From NCBI GenBank assembly GCA_003242085.1, contig QBML01000019.1:32805-96804 (forward strand): DNA of 64,000 nt, given 5' to 3'. The notes under the pieces were generated by a model that saw only the letters and a program-made list of their open reading frames with translations, was not told the origin of the DNA and did not search any database. Source of the DNA: Pseudanabaena frigida. Its GTDB lineage: Bacteria > Cyanobacteriota > Cyanobacteriia > Pseudanabaenales > Pseudanabaenaceae. A program made the position numbers and the translations under genes. Positions 8,949-20,426 of this stretch are shown here, piece by piece (position 1 is the stretch's first letter; each line of letters starts with the position of its first letter).

Positions 8949-9113
8949 ATGGAATTAGATGATGGTGATGAAAAAGAAGAAAACTGGTTGCTTGGTTCTC
9001 TAGACAAGATGGTTGAAGCATTTATCGAGAAAAGTACTGATAGCCAATGGAAGAGTAAATTTGTAGAAACTATTGATGAGCTAAATCAACTACAGCTTAA
9101 GAATCAAAAGTAA
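8949..9113 (+). CDS. Possible 54-residue acidic protein
   Basis: An open frame from ATG to TAA, rich in Glu, Asp and Lys (MELDDGDEKEENWLLGSLDKMVEAFIEK...IDELNQLQLKNQK). It has the look of a small helical protein such as an antitoxin fragment, but I recognise no family. It sits just upstream of a strong terminator, which slightly supports its being transcribed. Confidence 0.3.
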   Translation: MELDDGDEKEENWLLGSLDKMVEAFIEKSTDSQWKSKFVETIDELNQLQLKNQK

Positions 9114-9157
9114 ATTTTTCTAGTGGGTTATAATCCAAACTGTTATCTTTAAACACT

Positions 9158-9189
9158 ATAGAACAAGGGGCTTTTGCACCTTGTTCTAT
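9158..9189 (+). terminator. Hairpin upstream of bestrophin
   Basis: ATAGAACAAGG and CCTTGTTCTAT enclose GGCTTTTGCA. It separates the small frames from the bestrophin gene and overlaps the first in-frame ATG of the latter. Confidence 0.5.
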
Positions 9190-10177
9190 GGTTGGTAGAC
9201 ACAATTTTAAAATTTATAATATGCCGAAAACAAAACATCAAAAAACAAAAAATAAAAGCTGGTTTAAGTTTGCCTTACAGCTAAAAGGATCGGTAATCCT
9301 AGCTGTATATAAACATGTGATTGTACTTGGGTTGTTTGGACTATTTGTCTCTTTACTATACCATTTTAAGATTCCTGTATCTCAGCCTATTTTAGGTAGT
9401 GTTATTCCCAGTATTGTCTTAGGGCTATTATTGGTTTTTAGGACTAATACTGCTTACGATCGTTTTTGGGAAGGACGACGGTTATGGGGAAGTTTAGTCA
9501 ATGATTCTCGAACTTTAGCTTGGCAAATTGGCGTAATAATTAACGATCTAGACCAAGAAGATAGAGCTAAGAAGCAAGCTTCTATGAGACTTATCCCGAT
9601 TTTGCTAGTAGCGATTAAAGCTCATCTTCGTTCAGAGTCCGACAATAGAGAATTAGAAGAACTCATGTCTATTTCTCAGTCTAGTTCTCAATGCTTGAAT
9701 TTAAAGTCTATCAATAATAAGCCACTACAAATTACTAAGTGGATTGCAGACTATATTCAACAACAGTATAAAAGAGGTAATGATTATCTACATTACAACC
9801 ATGTACCACTTCTACAATCTAATTTAAAGAGTATTATCGATTCAATAGGAGGATGCGAAAGGATTTTAAGAACGCCTTTACCTCTAGCATATGTGATTCA
9901 CCTCAAGCAACTAGTATTAATTTACTGTATGTTATTGCCTTTTCAATTAGTCAAAGATTTGGGATGGTGGACAGGTGTTTTTGTGGGTTTAGTGAGTTTT
10001 ACTTTGCTTGGGATTGAAGAAATAGGTATTGAGATAGAAAATCCCTTTGGGTATGATGATAATGACTTGCCCCTTGACACTATTTGTAATACAGTCAAGC
10101 AGGATATCGAGGAATTAATCAATTCTAATTATGCGATCGCATCCTATGTGGATAAGGCTTATCTAGAAGATTACTAG
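9188..10177 (+). CDS. Bestrophin-family anion channel
   Basis: A 329-residue membrane protein of the bestrophin (UPF0187/YneE) family, pentameric channels for chloride or bicarbonate in bacteria and thylakoids. Landmarks are two N-terminal helices (VIVLGLFGLFVSLLYHF and a following PSIVLGLLLVFRTNTAYDRFWEGRRLWG, the family signature) and the C-terminal IGIEIENPFGYDDNDLPLD. The first ATG lies inside a terminator hairpin, so the start may be Met12 (ATG at 9221). A small gene follows after 11 bp. The transported ion is not deducible. Confidence 0.9.
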   Translation: MVGRHNFKIYNMPKTKHQKTKNKSWFKFALQLKGSVILAVYKHVIVLGLFGLFVSLLYHFKIPVSQPILGSVIPSIVLGLLLVFRTNTAYDRFWEGRRLWGSLVNDSRTLAWQIGVIINDLDQEDRAKKQASMRLIPILLVAIKAHLRSESDNRELEELMSISQSSSQCLNLKSINNKPLQITKWIADYIQQQYKRGNDYLHYNHVPLLQSNLKSIIDSIGGCERILRTPLPLAYVIHLKQLVLIYCMLLPFQLVKDLGWWTGVFVGLVSFTLLGIEEIGIEIENPFGYDDNDLPLDTICNTVKQDIEELINSNYAIASYVDKAYLEDY

Positions 10178-10188
10178 GATCTATAAAA

Positions 10189-10485
10189 ATGAAGTTAGAC
10201 AGATTTGTGTTAGCACAAACTATGGCTTTTCTAATAGCTATTCCTCCTCAAAGTAAGCTAGCTAAATTGCTAAATTTTTGTTTGACTGCAAAAGCTGGGG
10301 AAAATAATACAGGCATAAAAATATTAGAAATGACCTGTGAACTTATGGAAAAACCGTCTAAATTACCCTACTGGAGTCAAGATATTATGGGACTGGAATT
10401 AGATTACACCACTGAAGAGTGGGTAGACTTGGGCGAAATGGGAATTAAAAACGCTTTAGCAGCTATCTTTAAAAGCAATCTATAG
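10189..10485 (+). CDS. Hypothetical 98-residue protein behind bestrophin
   Basis: Not recognised. A soluble-looking protein (MKLDRFVLAQTMAFLIAIPP...), Leu and Lys rich at the N terminus and acidic later (YTTEEWVDLGEMGIKNALAAIF). It begins 11 bp after the bestrophin stop codon, which suggests one transcript. After it, the 360 bp before frp hold no gene, repeat or clear promoter that I can point to. Confidence 0.5.
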   Translation: MKLDRFVLAQTMAFLIAIPPQSKLAKLLNFCLTAKAGENNTGIKILEMTCELMEKPSKLPYWSQDIMGLELDYTTEEWVDLGEMGIKNALAAIFKSNL

Positions 10486-10847
10486 CAATAAAAACTCAAT
10501 CGATATCAACTAAATGGCATGACTTAACTGTTTCACAAATGGCTACTGTCGTAGGCATTTGCAAACGAATTCTAAGAAACCCAATTTCCTTGTTTTAGTC
10601 TATCTATCTCAAAAAATCATTGATAATTTATTGCTTATTACTTCCATTTCAAATGGACGACAAGATAAGTTATGGCTTTGATTAGCAGCGAACGCTTCAA
10701 TTCATAACTTTGAACCATTCGCAATATGCCCATAGTAGGAATCACAGCAAATTGCCATAATTCTTACTAATGATTGCTAATCGTCTGAACTTAATATATA
10801 GTTATGATTCTTAATATAAATAAATATTTCTTTTTTTAATTTAAATA

Positions 10848-11174
10848 ATGCAAGCAATAAATGCTGAATGGACGTCAACGGAAGAAGACATAGCTAGAAG
10901 AGCTTTCGATATTGCTCATAAGCGAGAAATCACTTCTCTGATTGATTTAGTGCGAGCCAAAGTAAACTCCTTAACTGAAATTGAAGATATCTGGCGTTTA
11001 CACGATTTTTTGAGTGTCAAGCGCCATGAAATTGATGGTCGCTATGACTATCGATTATCTATATTGGTTTTTGTGTTTGCGGGGCTAGTTAAAGATGGAT
11101 GGCTAAACATTAATGAATTGGAAGGTTTAAATACCGACAAAATCGCCAAGATTTCAGCACTTGCATGTATGTAG
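10848..11174 (+). CDS. frp: Fluorescence recovery protein (FRP)
   Basis: A 108-residue helical protein. Residues 43-70 (EIEDIWRLHDFLSVKRHEIDGRYDYR) match the most conserved block of cyanobacterial FRP, whose Trp-, Asp- and Arg-containing surface contacts OCP; the rest aligns over the full length of Synechocystis FRP (109 residues). FRP detaches active red OCP from the phycobilisome and speeds its return to the orange form. Here frp precedes ocp and has its own terminator, whereas in Synechocystis it follows ocp. The start ATG is close to the family start. Confidence 0.93.
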   Translation: MQAINAEWTSTEEDIARRAFDIAHKREITSLIDLVRAKVNSLTEIEDIWRLHDFLSVKRHEIDGRYDYRLSILVFVFAGLVKDGWLNINELEGLNTDKIAKISALACM

Positions 11175-11176
11175 GT

Positions 11177-11229
11177 AAAGCATATAAAAGAGAAATGATA
11201 GAAAGCTTCTCTTCTCTTTTATATGCTTT
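11177..11229 (+). terminator. frp terminator
   Basis: AAAGCATATAAAAGAGA and TCTCTTTTATATGCTTT pair around a 19-base loop, directly after the frp stop. This makes read-through into ocp unlikely. Confidence 0.75.
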
Positions 11230-11842
11230 AGCCTTCCCCAAGTATTATTACTGCAATCTAACAGAATATCATTTTTTCTCTTACAGAATTACTGAATAAT
11301 AATTTCAATAAAAATCTCTCTTTGATTACAGTTTTTGATTACAGTTAAAGATGTAACTAATGACATAAATTTTGTAAAAATAAAGCCAGAAAATCAAAAA
11401 ATCTACAGATCGTCATCTTTTGATTTTGATGATTGGGTATTGGTGTGACAGCTAATTACCCTATGATGTCTTGATTTCACTTTCTTTACTACGAAAGTTT
11501 TACTGTCGGAAATATTTGATTTATAGAATATCTAGATTAACGAAAATAAATCCAATATCTATCCTTAGAGGTTTTGTAATTGTTAACACAATATGAGTAC
11601 ATATATTTAAGATGATTTAACTATTAAAGATTTTGTTAATACTTATCTTTAATCTTGGTTATTTCTGATTAAATATCCTAATAGAAATATATAGCAAACA
11701 GAAATTGCAAAAAATTTCTTGGGCTTTCTATTAGATTTTAATTCCCAATTCTAAAGTTCTATACTTCTGTACGGAGGAGTTTTGTCTCCTACATGTAGAA
11801 GCACGCGCTTAACTTATCTATTTGAACCCTAAAACCACACCT
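11230..11842 (+). promoter_or_regulatory. ocp upstream region (about 610 bp, no gene)
   Basis: A strongly AT-rich spacer between the frp terminator and ocp, with no open frame of note. The last 80 bases carry GTACGGAGGAGTTTTGTCTCCTACATG, a small stem-loop (GGAGGAGTTTTGTCTCC) about 60 bases before the ocp ATG. The length suggests a complex, probably light- or stress-responsive promoter, but I cannot assign boxes with confidence. Confidence 0.35.
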
Positions 11843-12802
11843 ATGACATACACAATTAACTCAGCCAGAAGTATTTTCCCTAACACCTTAGCTGCCGATG
11901 TAGTGCCAGCTACTACTGCAAGATTTAATCAGCTTAGTCCTGAAGATCAGTTGGCATGGATTTGGTTTACTTATCTTGAAATGGGTAAAACTGTGACTAT
12001 TGCAGCTCCAGGAGCAGCTAGTATGCAGTTGGCTGAGTTGACCTTGAATGAAATCAAGAAAATGAGTTTTCAACAGCAAACTCAAGTTATGTGCGATCTC
12101 GCAAATCGTGCTGATACAACGATTTGCCGCACTTATTCTACTTGGTCGCAAAATATCAAACTAGGTTTTTGGTATCAACTTGGTCAGTGGATGGAACAAG
12201 GAATTGTCGCTCCAATTCCCAAAGGTTATAAATTGTCAGCTAATGCTTCAGCAGTTTTAGAAACTTTAAAAAGTCTTGAGCCAGGACAGCAAATCACTAT
12301 CCTCCGTAACTCGGTTGTGGATATGGGATACGATCCCAGCAAATTGGGTGAGTACACTCGCGTCGCTGAGCCTGTTTTACCACCACAAGACATTGCAAAA
12401 CGGACTCAGGTTAGCATCGAAGGCATTGACAATCCCACAGTCTTGTCTTACATGAATAACTTGAATGCCAACGATTTTGATGCCCTCATCGAATTGTTCG
12501 TTGCGGATGGTGCTTTACAACCTCCTTTTCAGAGACCTATTGTTGGCAAAGATGCAGTTCTGCGATTTTTCAAAGAAGAATGTCAAAATCTTGTGCTCGT
12601 ACCTGAAAAAGGTGTTTCTGAACCAGCAGATGGTGGATATACCCAAATTAAAATTACTGGTAAAGTACAAACCCCTTGGTTTGGCTCTGGCGTGGGTATG
12701 AATATTTCATGGCGTTTTTTGCTCGATCCCAGCAACAAGATTTTCTTTGTAGCGATCGATTTACTCGCTTCTCCTAAAGAGTTGTTGAATTTTGCTCGTT
12801 AG
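11843..12802 (+). CDS. ocp: Orange carotenoid protein (OCP1 type)
   Basis: A 319-residue soluble photoreceptor that binds a ketocarotenoid and quenches phycobilisomes in strong blue-green light. It has the helical N-terminal domain (about 15-165), a linker, and an NTF2-like C-terminal domain (about 195-319). Conserved residues are present: Tyr44, Trp110 and Trp101 in the N-terminal pocket, Tyr203 and Trp290 (Synechocystis Tyr201 and Trp288) that hold the carotenoid keto group, and Arg155-Glu246 for the inter-domain salt bridge. I start at the ATG of MTYTINSARSIFPNTL, matching known OCPs; an upstream TTG at 11822 is unlikely. The presence of frp supports OCP1. Confidence 0.97.
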   Translation: MTYTINSARSIFPNTLAADVVPATTARFNQLSPEDQLAWIWFTYLEMGKTVTIAAPGAASMQLAELTLNEIKKMSFQQQTQVMCDLANRADTTICRTYSTWSQNIKLGFWYQLGQWMEQGIVAPIPKGYKLSANASAVLETLKSLEPGQQITILRNSVVDMGYDPSKLGEYTRVAEPVLPPQDIAKRTQVSIEGIDNPTVLSYMNNLNANDFDALIELFVADGALQPPFQRPIVGKDAVLRFFKEECQNLVLVPEKGVSEPADGGYTQIKITGKVQTPWFGSGVGMNISWRFLLDPSNKIFFVAIDLLASPKELLNFAR

Positions 12803-12815
12803 ATAGATAAAACAG

Positions 12816-12866
12816 AAACCCCATCAACAGAGGGCAGTATTTTGTGCTGCTTCTATTGGTGGGGTT
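12816..12866 (+). terminator. Hairpin between ocp and crtW
   Basis: AACCCCATCAACAGA-type arm pairs with TCTATTGGTGGGGTT, and an inner GGCAGTATTTTGTGCTGC forms part of the stem. There is only a weak T tract, so it may attenuate rather than end transcription into crtW. Confidence 0.5.
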
Positions 12867-12893
12867 ATATGTGTAACCTTAATACTTGAGAAT

Positions 12894-13646
12894 ATGCAGA
12901 AATTGGGAACGCCAAACAAGATATTTGAAATTGATGATTGGATTGGAATGCTATTAGTGTTTCTGATTGGTAGCTTATGGTGCTTTAGCCTAGCTATATT
13001 ACTCACAATTTCGGTATCAAATATTTCTTGGTTCTGGTTAGTTTTTTCTATTCTTGGACGTACTTATCTACATACAGGATTGTTTATCCTCGCCCACGAC
13101 TCAATGCACGGAAATTTAATTCCTTGTAGTAGAAGTTTAAACAATATAATTGGACGTTTTGCAGTGGGGATTTATGCATTTCTGCCATACGACCATTGTT
13201 TTATCAACCACCATCATCACCATCGCTATTCTGCTCAAATTGGAGACCCAGATTTTCATGGAAGTATCTCACATCCAATATTTTGGTATGTAAAATTTAT
13301 TCGTGAATACCTACCTATGCGATCGCTGATCACCTTTTTAATCAAAATGAGCTTCATAATTGCGGGGTTAACAATTATATTTAATATTCCTCTTATAAAT
13401 ATAATTCTCTTTTGGCTCTTGCCACTGATTCTTAGCTCATCTCAGTTGTTCTTCTTTGGCACGTATCTTCCACATCGCCAAACTCTCAACAATTCAAATT
13501 TTTCTCCACGCCTGAATAACAATCTTTATTCTATTCTGTGGTCATTGATTAGCTGCTATAACTTTGGGCATTATCATTGGGAACATCATGAGTACCCCCA
13601 ACTTCCTTGGTATAGACTTCATACAGTTCATCGCGCAAGCTATTAA
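12894..13646 (+). CDS. crtW: Beta-carotene ketolase CrtW
   Basis: A 250-residue membrane di-iron enzyme of the fatty acid desaturase superfamily. The His clusters are HDSMH (68-72), NHHHHHR (105-111) and HWEHHEYPQLPWYRLH near the C terminus; DPDFH and FGTYLPHR are typical of CrtW. It adds the 4-keto group to carotenes, giving echinenone or canthaxanthin, the ligands of OCP. Its position 92 bp downstream of ocp fits a job in supplying the OCP chromophore. CrtO-type ketolases are unrelated and excluded by these motifs. Confidence 0.92.
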   Translation: MQKLGTPNKIFEIDDWIGMLLVFLIGSLWCFSLAILLTISVSNISWFWLVFSILGRTYLHTGLFILAHDSMHGNLIPCSRSLNNIIGRFAVGIYAFLPYDHCFINHHHHHRYSAQIGDPDFHGSISHPIFWYVKFIREYLPMRSLITFLIKMSFIIAGLTIIFNIPLINIILFWLLPLILSSSQLFFFGTYLPHRQTLNNSNFSPRLNNNLYSILWSLISCYNFGHYHWEHHEYPQLPWYRLHTVHRASY

Positions 13647-13683
13647 AATCCATTCTTTGTTTATTAGCTATTAATCAATACGA

Positions 13684-13800
13684 TATACAGCAATGTAAGT
13701 TTTGCTTAGGCATAAAACCCAAATAAATAGAGGCGGATGGAAGTGCAGCCTCTATTTATTTGGGTTTTGATTTGTCCTAGATATCTCTTTTATTACTATA
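13684..13800. mobile_element. MITE-like element, long palindrome family (AAACCCAAATAAATAGAGGC)
   Basis: The element runs from TATACAGCAATG to TTTTATTACTATA. A 55-bp hairpin (AAAACCCAAATAAATAGAGGC paired with GCCTCTATTTATTTGGGTTTT) sits in its centre, flanked by GCTTAGGCAT and TTTGTCCTAG. The same flanks and arms recur at 41.2 kb, at 49.1 kb and at the right window edge. It directly abuts the next element. Confidence 0.7.
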
Positions 13801-13934
13801 GAAATTCTAAATGAGATAAAAAAGGCGTAGACTGCTCATATCAAATAGTCTACTGTGTTGAGCAGAGCTATGCACTGAGCCTCCCTAAGTGTCGAAGACT
13901 GTACCGTTACCATAAATGAATTAGGATCGTTATA
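13797..13934. mobile_element. MITE-like element, TATAGCAATCCTAAAT-end family
   Basis: Ends TATAGAAATTCTAAAT and ATTAGGATCGTTATA are inverted versions of the family terminus. The core contains GAGCAGAGCTATGCACTGAGCCTCCCTAAGTGTCGAAGAC split over the middle, which reappears in the copies at 14.1 kb (reversed) and 23.6 kb. Confidence 0.65.
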
Positions 13935-14070
13935 TTTCTAGAAATATGCGTCAAATAGCGATTACAGGATGCTATATGACAGGCTATATTTTATGTAAGT
14001 CACGTACTATATTACTTTGCGAGAATGTCTTTATTATAGAAACTTATTTAGATAAAAGGGAATAAATTGC

Positions 14071-14185
14071 ATATAACGATCCTAAATGATATGAGAGGGG
14101 CTTCGACACTTCGGGAAGCTCAGTGCATCGGGGTATAGCGTTGGCAGAGGGGAGCCGAAGCCTACCGAAGCTCACGAATGATTTA
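14071..14185. mobile_element. Degenerate MITE-like element
   Basis: The left end ATATAACGATCCTAAAT and the core CTTCGACACTTCGGGAAGCTCAGTGCATCG match the inverted core of the copy at 13.8 kb. The right end is eroded (ATGATTTATG). With the two preceding elements it fills the 620-bp gene-free gap between crtW and the sensor gene. Confidence 0.5.
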
Positions 14186-14268
14186 TGTCGGTCATGGATT
14201 CATCTGTAATAATACTCACAAAATTCTGATTGGCGAAAGAAAGCTGTACTATTGGTAACTAGATTTAG

Positions 14269-16665
14269 ATGCTATTTGTAGATTTTTTAAGTAAAGTTTT
14301 AAATAAGAAACTAGGTAAGAATCTACTAACTAAGCTTACAATTATTTTTTTATTATTATCAGGATTAACTGTATTTTCTGCTATCTATATGATCAATCTA
14401 GTCTATTTACAAAACACAAAAAACTCGGCCTTTGATAAATTAGCTTCTATTAGGTCAGAGAAAGAGCTTCAAATACAAAAATTGCTTTTTCTGAGTCAAG
14501 AAGAAGCTTATAGAATTGTAAATACACCTGATGTTAGGCAAAAAACTCTAAGCCTGACTAAAGGTAATCTTGATGAATTAAATAATATTAGAATTACCAT
14601 TAGTCTCAGAAAAATATTGAAAACTTTTATAGATAAAAGTTCTAAGATTGATTCAATATTTGTATTAGACAATAACGACAAAATATTAGCTTCAATGGAT
14701 TCACAACCAGACAATGCAAATAGGATTTTATATGGTTCTTTCGATAAACCATATAAGCCTTTGGCAAAGCCAGAAAGTGCAAATATTTTAAACACAATAG
14801 TTCAAAATAGTAATAACCCTTCATTTTACCTGTCTGTTAAGGATCGTAAGCCAATCCTTGTTTTTATAAGTCCAATATTTGATGAAATTGGTAATCAAAC
14901 AAATAATATATTAGTCAATATAAAATTTGATTTGGTTAATAAATTTATTGTTGAAAGCTCTAATGTAGATAATAAAGTTGATACATATCTTGTGGGAAAG
15001 TTAAATAATAAAATTTTTCTAATCTCTAATGAATTGCAAGAACTAAAAATAGATGCAAATACTCATGCTGATTTAGGGATTAACAGGGCATTAAAAGGAG
15101 AGTTAGGTAGAGAAGAGTATACAAATTATGTAGGGAAGGAAGTGCTTGGAAGTTCTAGTTGGATAGAGAAATTAAATATTGCTTTAATTTCTGAAGTCGA
15201 GAAAGCAAATACCTTTGAATCATCAGATCGCATATTTCGTAATCTAACTTTTGCAGCCATAGGAATAATTATTCTTATGGCATTTGTTTTTTATAGATTT
15301 ATTCGCTCTCAAATTCAGCCTATGTCATTAATTACTGATATGGCTATCTCCATAGCTGATGGCAACTTAGAAGCAAAATTTCCCATAACTCAAAAAAACG
15401 AATTTGATACATTGGCGATCGCACTCAATCAAATTCTCAATAAATTTCGGTCATTAAATCATCAAGTTCTGGACGCGCAGTATATTTTTTCGCAACAAGC
15501 CAATCAATCAACAGAAGTAATACAGAATTTTATAGAACTTACAAGCGAAGGATTTGCTTTTTTAGATCGTAGAGATACCGTTTTACAAATAAATTCTAAC
15601 CTCGCAGAAATACTATCAATATCTACCAAAGAAGCCATAGGAAATCATTACGAGCAGATATTTCCAATAGAAATAACTAACTTGATTAATTCCATGAGAT
15701 CGCAAAATAAAGAAGTAGCTTTTACCGAATTTTTGATTCCACACGATCGGTCTACCTATAAAGCAACAATATCTAATATTTTCTGTAAATCATCTAATAG
15801 TCTAGAAAAAAATCATTTTCTGGGAACAATTATCCTAGTTCATGAATCAGACAAAGCGATCGAGCTCCCACATTTTTTAGTGCAAGATCGGGTTTCAGTG
15901 AATACTAATAACTACATGGAGAAACCTAATTACATTGACGATATTTCTCTTAAGGTTCGTACACCCCTGACTGCTCTGCTTGGATTTCTGAAATTAACAC
16001 AAAGTAAATTAGAGGACGTAGTCTTTCCAAGGTTGAGTGATGTTGATGATAAGACACAGCGAACTGTTCAGCAGATTCAGGATAACCTTGAATTTACGAT
16101 CTCAGAGGGGACTCGAATTGCTAAGTTACTTGGAGCTTTTTTACAAGATCGAGATACAAGTCATAAATCACTCTCAAATAATTTACCCCCGCAACCGAGT
16201 AAGTTTTTTGCTTCCGAGCTTTTGAGTCAAGTCAATCGAGAGGCAACAGCATTGTTTCTTCGACAAAATAGTAGCCTCATATTTGATATTGATATTAGCT
16301 CAGCAGAAATAGAAGGCGATCGCGAAGAAATTAAATATGTATTTACAAATTTACTGACCCGAATAGCTAATTTTGATGAACTTAGCGTTGCGATTATGCA
16401 CGCAAGATTAGTCAAAGATCGATTAATAGTGATAATTGGCAAAGTAAATTCTTTAGTCGATCGCGATCGGTTTCTATTTATAGCGAATAATTTACATAAT
16501 TCAATTAGTAAGACCGATCTGCGAAACCCACTACCTAAAGGCATGGGTTTAAAGATACTTCAGGAAATACTACAAAAATATAGCGGCTCAATTTCGGTTG
16601 AATTAGTTGATATACACCGAGATCGATATAAATTTTACGTCTTAACATTACCAGCCAAATTATAG
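14269..16665 (+). CDS. Degenerate histidine-kinase-like sensor (dCache, HAMP, PAS)
   Basis: A 798-residue membrane protein. An N-terminal helix (about 22-45) and a second helix (about 325-343, FAAIGIIILMAFVFYRF) bracket an extracytoplasmic Cache-like domain. HAMP (about 345-400) and a PAS-like domain (about 420-530) follow. A DHp-like region reads SLKVRTPLTALLGFLKL where kinases have SHELRTPL: residue 561 is Leu instead of the phosphoacceptor His. In the ATPase region the N box is reduced to FTNLLTRIANF, the DxGxG box is missing, and only KGMGLKIL recalls the G2 box. It is probably a pseudokinase that senses a ligand and signals by interaction. It is AT-rich compared with its neighbours. No regulator is adjacent. 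Confidence 0.75.
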   Translation: MLFVDFLSKVLNKKLGKNLLTKLTIIFLLLSGLTVFSAIYMINLVYLQNTKNSAFDKLASIRSEKELQIQKLLFLSQEEAYRIVNTPDVRQKTLSLTKGNLDELNNIRITISLRKILKTFIDKSSKIDSIFVLDNNDKILASMDSQPDNANRILYGSFDKPYKPLAKPESANILNTIVQNSNNPSFYLSVKDRKPILVFISPIFDEIGNQTNNILVNIKFDLVNKFIVESSNVDNKVDTYLVGKLNNKIFLISNELQELKIDANTHADLGINRALKGELGREEYTNYVGKEVLGSSSWIEKLNIALISEVEKANTFESSDRIFRNLTFAAIGIIILMAFVFYRFIRSQIQPMSLITDMAISIADGNLEAKFPITQKNEFDTLAIALNQILNKFRSLNHQVLDAQYIFSQQANQSTEVIQNFIELTSEGFAFLDRRDTVLQINSNLAEILSISTKEAIGNHYEQIFPIEITNLINSMRSQNKEVAFTEFLIPHDRSTYKATISNIFCKSSNSLEKNHFLGTIILVHESDKAIELPHFLVQDRVSVNTNNYMEKPNYIDDISLKVRTPLTALLGFLKLTQSKLEDVVFPRLSDVDDKTQRTVQQIQDNLEFTISEGTRIAKLLGAFLQDRDTSHKSLSNNLPPQPSKFFASELLSQVNREATALFLRQNSSLIFDIDISSAEIEGDREEIKYVFTNLLTRIANFDELSVAIMHARLVKDRLIVIIGKVNSLVDRDRFLFIANNLHNSISKTDLRNPLPKGMGLKILQEILQKYSGSISVELVDIHRDRYKFYVLTLPAKL

Positions 16666-16681
16666 CGATAGCTAGAAAACT

Positions 16682-16734
16682 AAAACCCAAAAGAGAGTTG
16701 CGGCGCGTCGCGCCGCAACTCTCTTTTGGGTTTT
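16682..16734. terminator. Perfect palindrome terminator between sensor and crtB
   Basis: AAAACCCAAAAGAGAGTTGCGGCGC and GCGCCGCAACTCTCTTTTGGGTTTT are fully complementary around a 3-base centre. It serves both convergent genes and belongs to the shared-core hairpin set. Confidence 0.8.
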
Positions 16735-16773
16735 ATGTCTTAAATAAAGTAGCGATGGAGATATGGCAATAAT

Positions 16774-19177
<2,404 letters not shown>

Positions 19178-19305
19178 TCACTAAATTTGCACGGCAAAAT
19201 AACGAACGATTGAGCTTCTAAACGATCGCTATTAAAAATCAGCGAGTAACGATATCGTTTTTGGGTTATAGGTTAAGATGACGATCGCCACTTTTCTTAG
19301 TTTGT

Positions 19306-20211
19306 ATGGTAAAAAGCCTCGAAATTGATTCTCCTAAGCCATCTCGCAAATTGTGGATGGCGGCAATTAAACTACCAATGTATAGTGTGGCGATTATCCC
19401 GATCGCTACGGGTACGGCTGTTGCCTATCGAAATACTGGGGCAATCAACTGGAGTATCTTTTTAACATTTCTGTTCTCCGCAGTTTTGATTTTGATTTGG
19501 GAAAATCTCTGCAATGACGTATTCGATTCTGAAACAGGAATTGATGTAAATAAAGCGCATTCAGTGGTCAATTTGACGGGCAAGAAAAATTTAATTTTTG
19601 CGATCGCCAATATTTGTCTACTTCTCGGAATCAGTGGCGTATTGGCAATTTCTTGGATACAGCAAGATTTAGTCGTAGTGGGAACGATCGCTATCTGTTG
19701 TTTTCTTGGCTATGTTTATCAGGGGCCGCCTTTTAGGTTGGGTTATCAAGGATGGGGCGAAGTTCTATGCTTTTTTGCCTTTGGTCCTTTAGGGGTTTCA
19801 GCCGCATATTACAGCCAAACAAAATCTTGGTCGGTTGGCTCGATTTCTGCTGCGATTATTGTTGGCATTATCACCAGTCTAATTTTGTTCTGTTCGCACT
19901 TTAATCAGGTTGCCGACGATCTTGCTGCTGGTAAGAAATCACCTGTCGTACGTTTGGGGACTAGGCGATCGGCGCAACTTCTACCTTGGCTTTGTGCAGT
20001 AGTTTACGCAATCACTTTCACGGCGATCGCGCTTAACTTTTTTCCGATATGGACAGCAATCATTTTGATTAGCCTACCTACTGCATGGAAATTATGCACA
20101 TTTATCGGTGAAAACCACGATCGCGCTGAACTCCTCTTAAATTGCCGTTTTATCGCTGTCTCTTTACATTTTATAGTTGGATCTTGTCTTGGTATTAGCT
20201 TGATTTTTTAG
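19306..20211 (+). CDS. menA: 1,4-dihydroxy-2-naphthoate phytyltransferase
   Basis: An integral membrane prenyltransferase of the UbiA family, 301 residues and about eight helices. It attaches the phytyl chain in phylloquinone (vitamin K1) synthesis for photosystem I. The first Asp-rich motif is NLCNDVFDSETGID, and the second region is HFNQVADDLAAGKKSPVVRLG. The N terminus (KLWMAAIKLPMYSVAIIPIATGTAVAY) is typical of cyanobacterial MenA. The other pathway genes in this window, menF and menE, are 20 and 38 kb away. Confidence 0.93.
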   Translation: MVKSLEIDSPKPSRKLWMAAIKLPMYSVAIIPIATGTAVAYRNTGAINWSIFLTFLFSAVLILIWENLCNDVFDSETGIDVNKAHSVVNLTGKKNLIFAIANICLLLGISGVLAISWIQQDLVVVGTIAICCFLGYVYQGPPFRLGYQGWGEVLCFFAFGPLGVSAAYYSQTKSWSVGSISAAIIVGIITSLILFCSHFNQVADDLAAGKKSPVVRLGTRRSAQLLPWLCAVVYAITFTAIALNFFPIWTAIILISLPTAWKLCTFIGENHDRAELLLNCRFIAVSLHFIVGSCLGISLIF

Positions 20212-20213
20212 TA

Positions 20214-20332
20214 ATATAACGATCCTAAATAATTAGGTTTATGGCTTAGCGGAGTCCAAGCCATAAACCTAATCTGACTGAGCGGAGTCTAAGCTTTATC
20301 TAAAATATATAAATAATTTAGGATTGCTATAT
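20214..20332. mobile_element. MITE-like element, TATAGCAATCCTAAAT-end family
   Basis: The termini ATATAACGATCCTAAATAATT and AATAATTTAGGATTGCTATAT are clear inverted repeats. An inner hairpin AGGTTTATGGCTTAG ... AAGCCATAAACCT adds a second palindrome. It starts two bases after the menA stop. Confidence 0.75.
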
Positions 20333-20426
20333 CTAAAACCTTAAAAATTCAAAGCTCAATAGACAGCTCTAAGACATCGAATTACTATTTATAAGCCTGA
20401 AAATTTATTCTGAAATAATTTAATAC

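Noticed and set aside
11822..11842. TTG start for ocp, seven codons upstream
   Set aside because: Known OCPs begin at the MxxTIxSAR segment encoded from the ATG at 11843.
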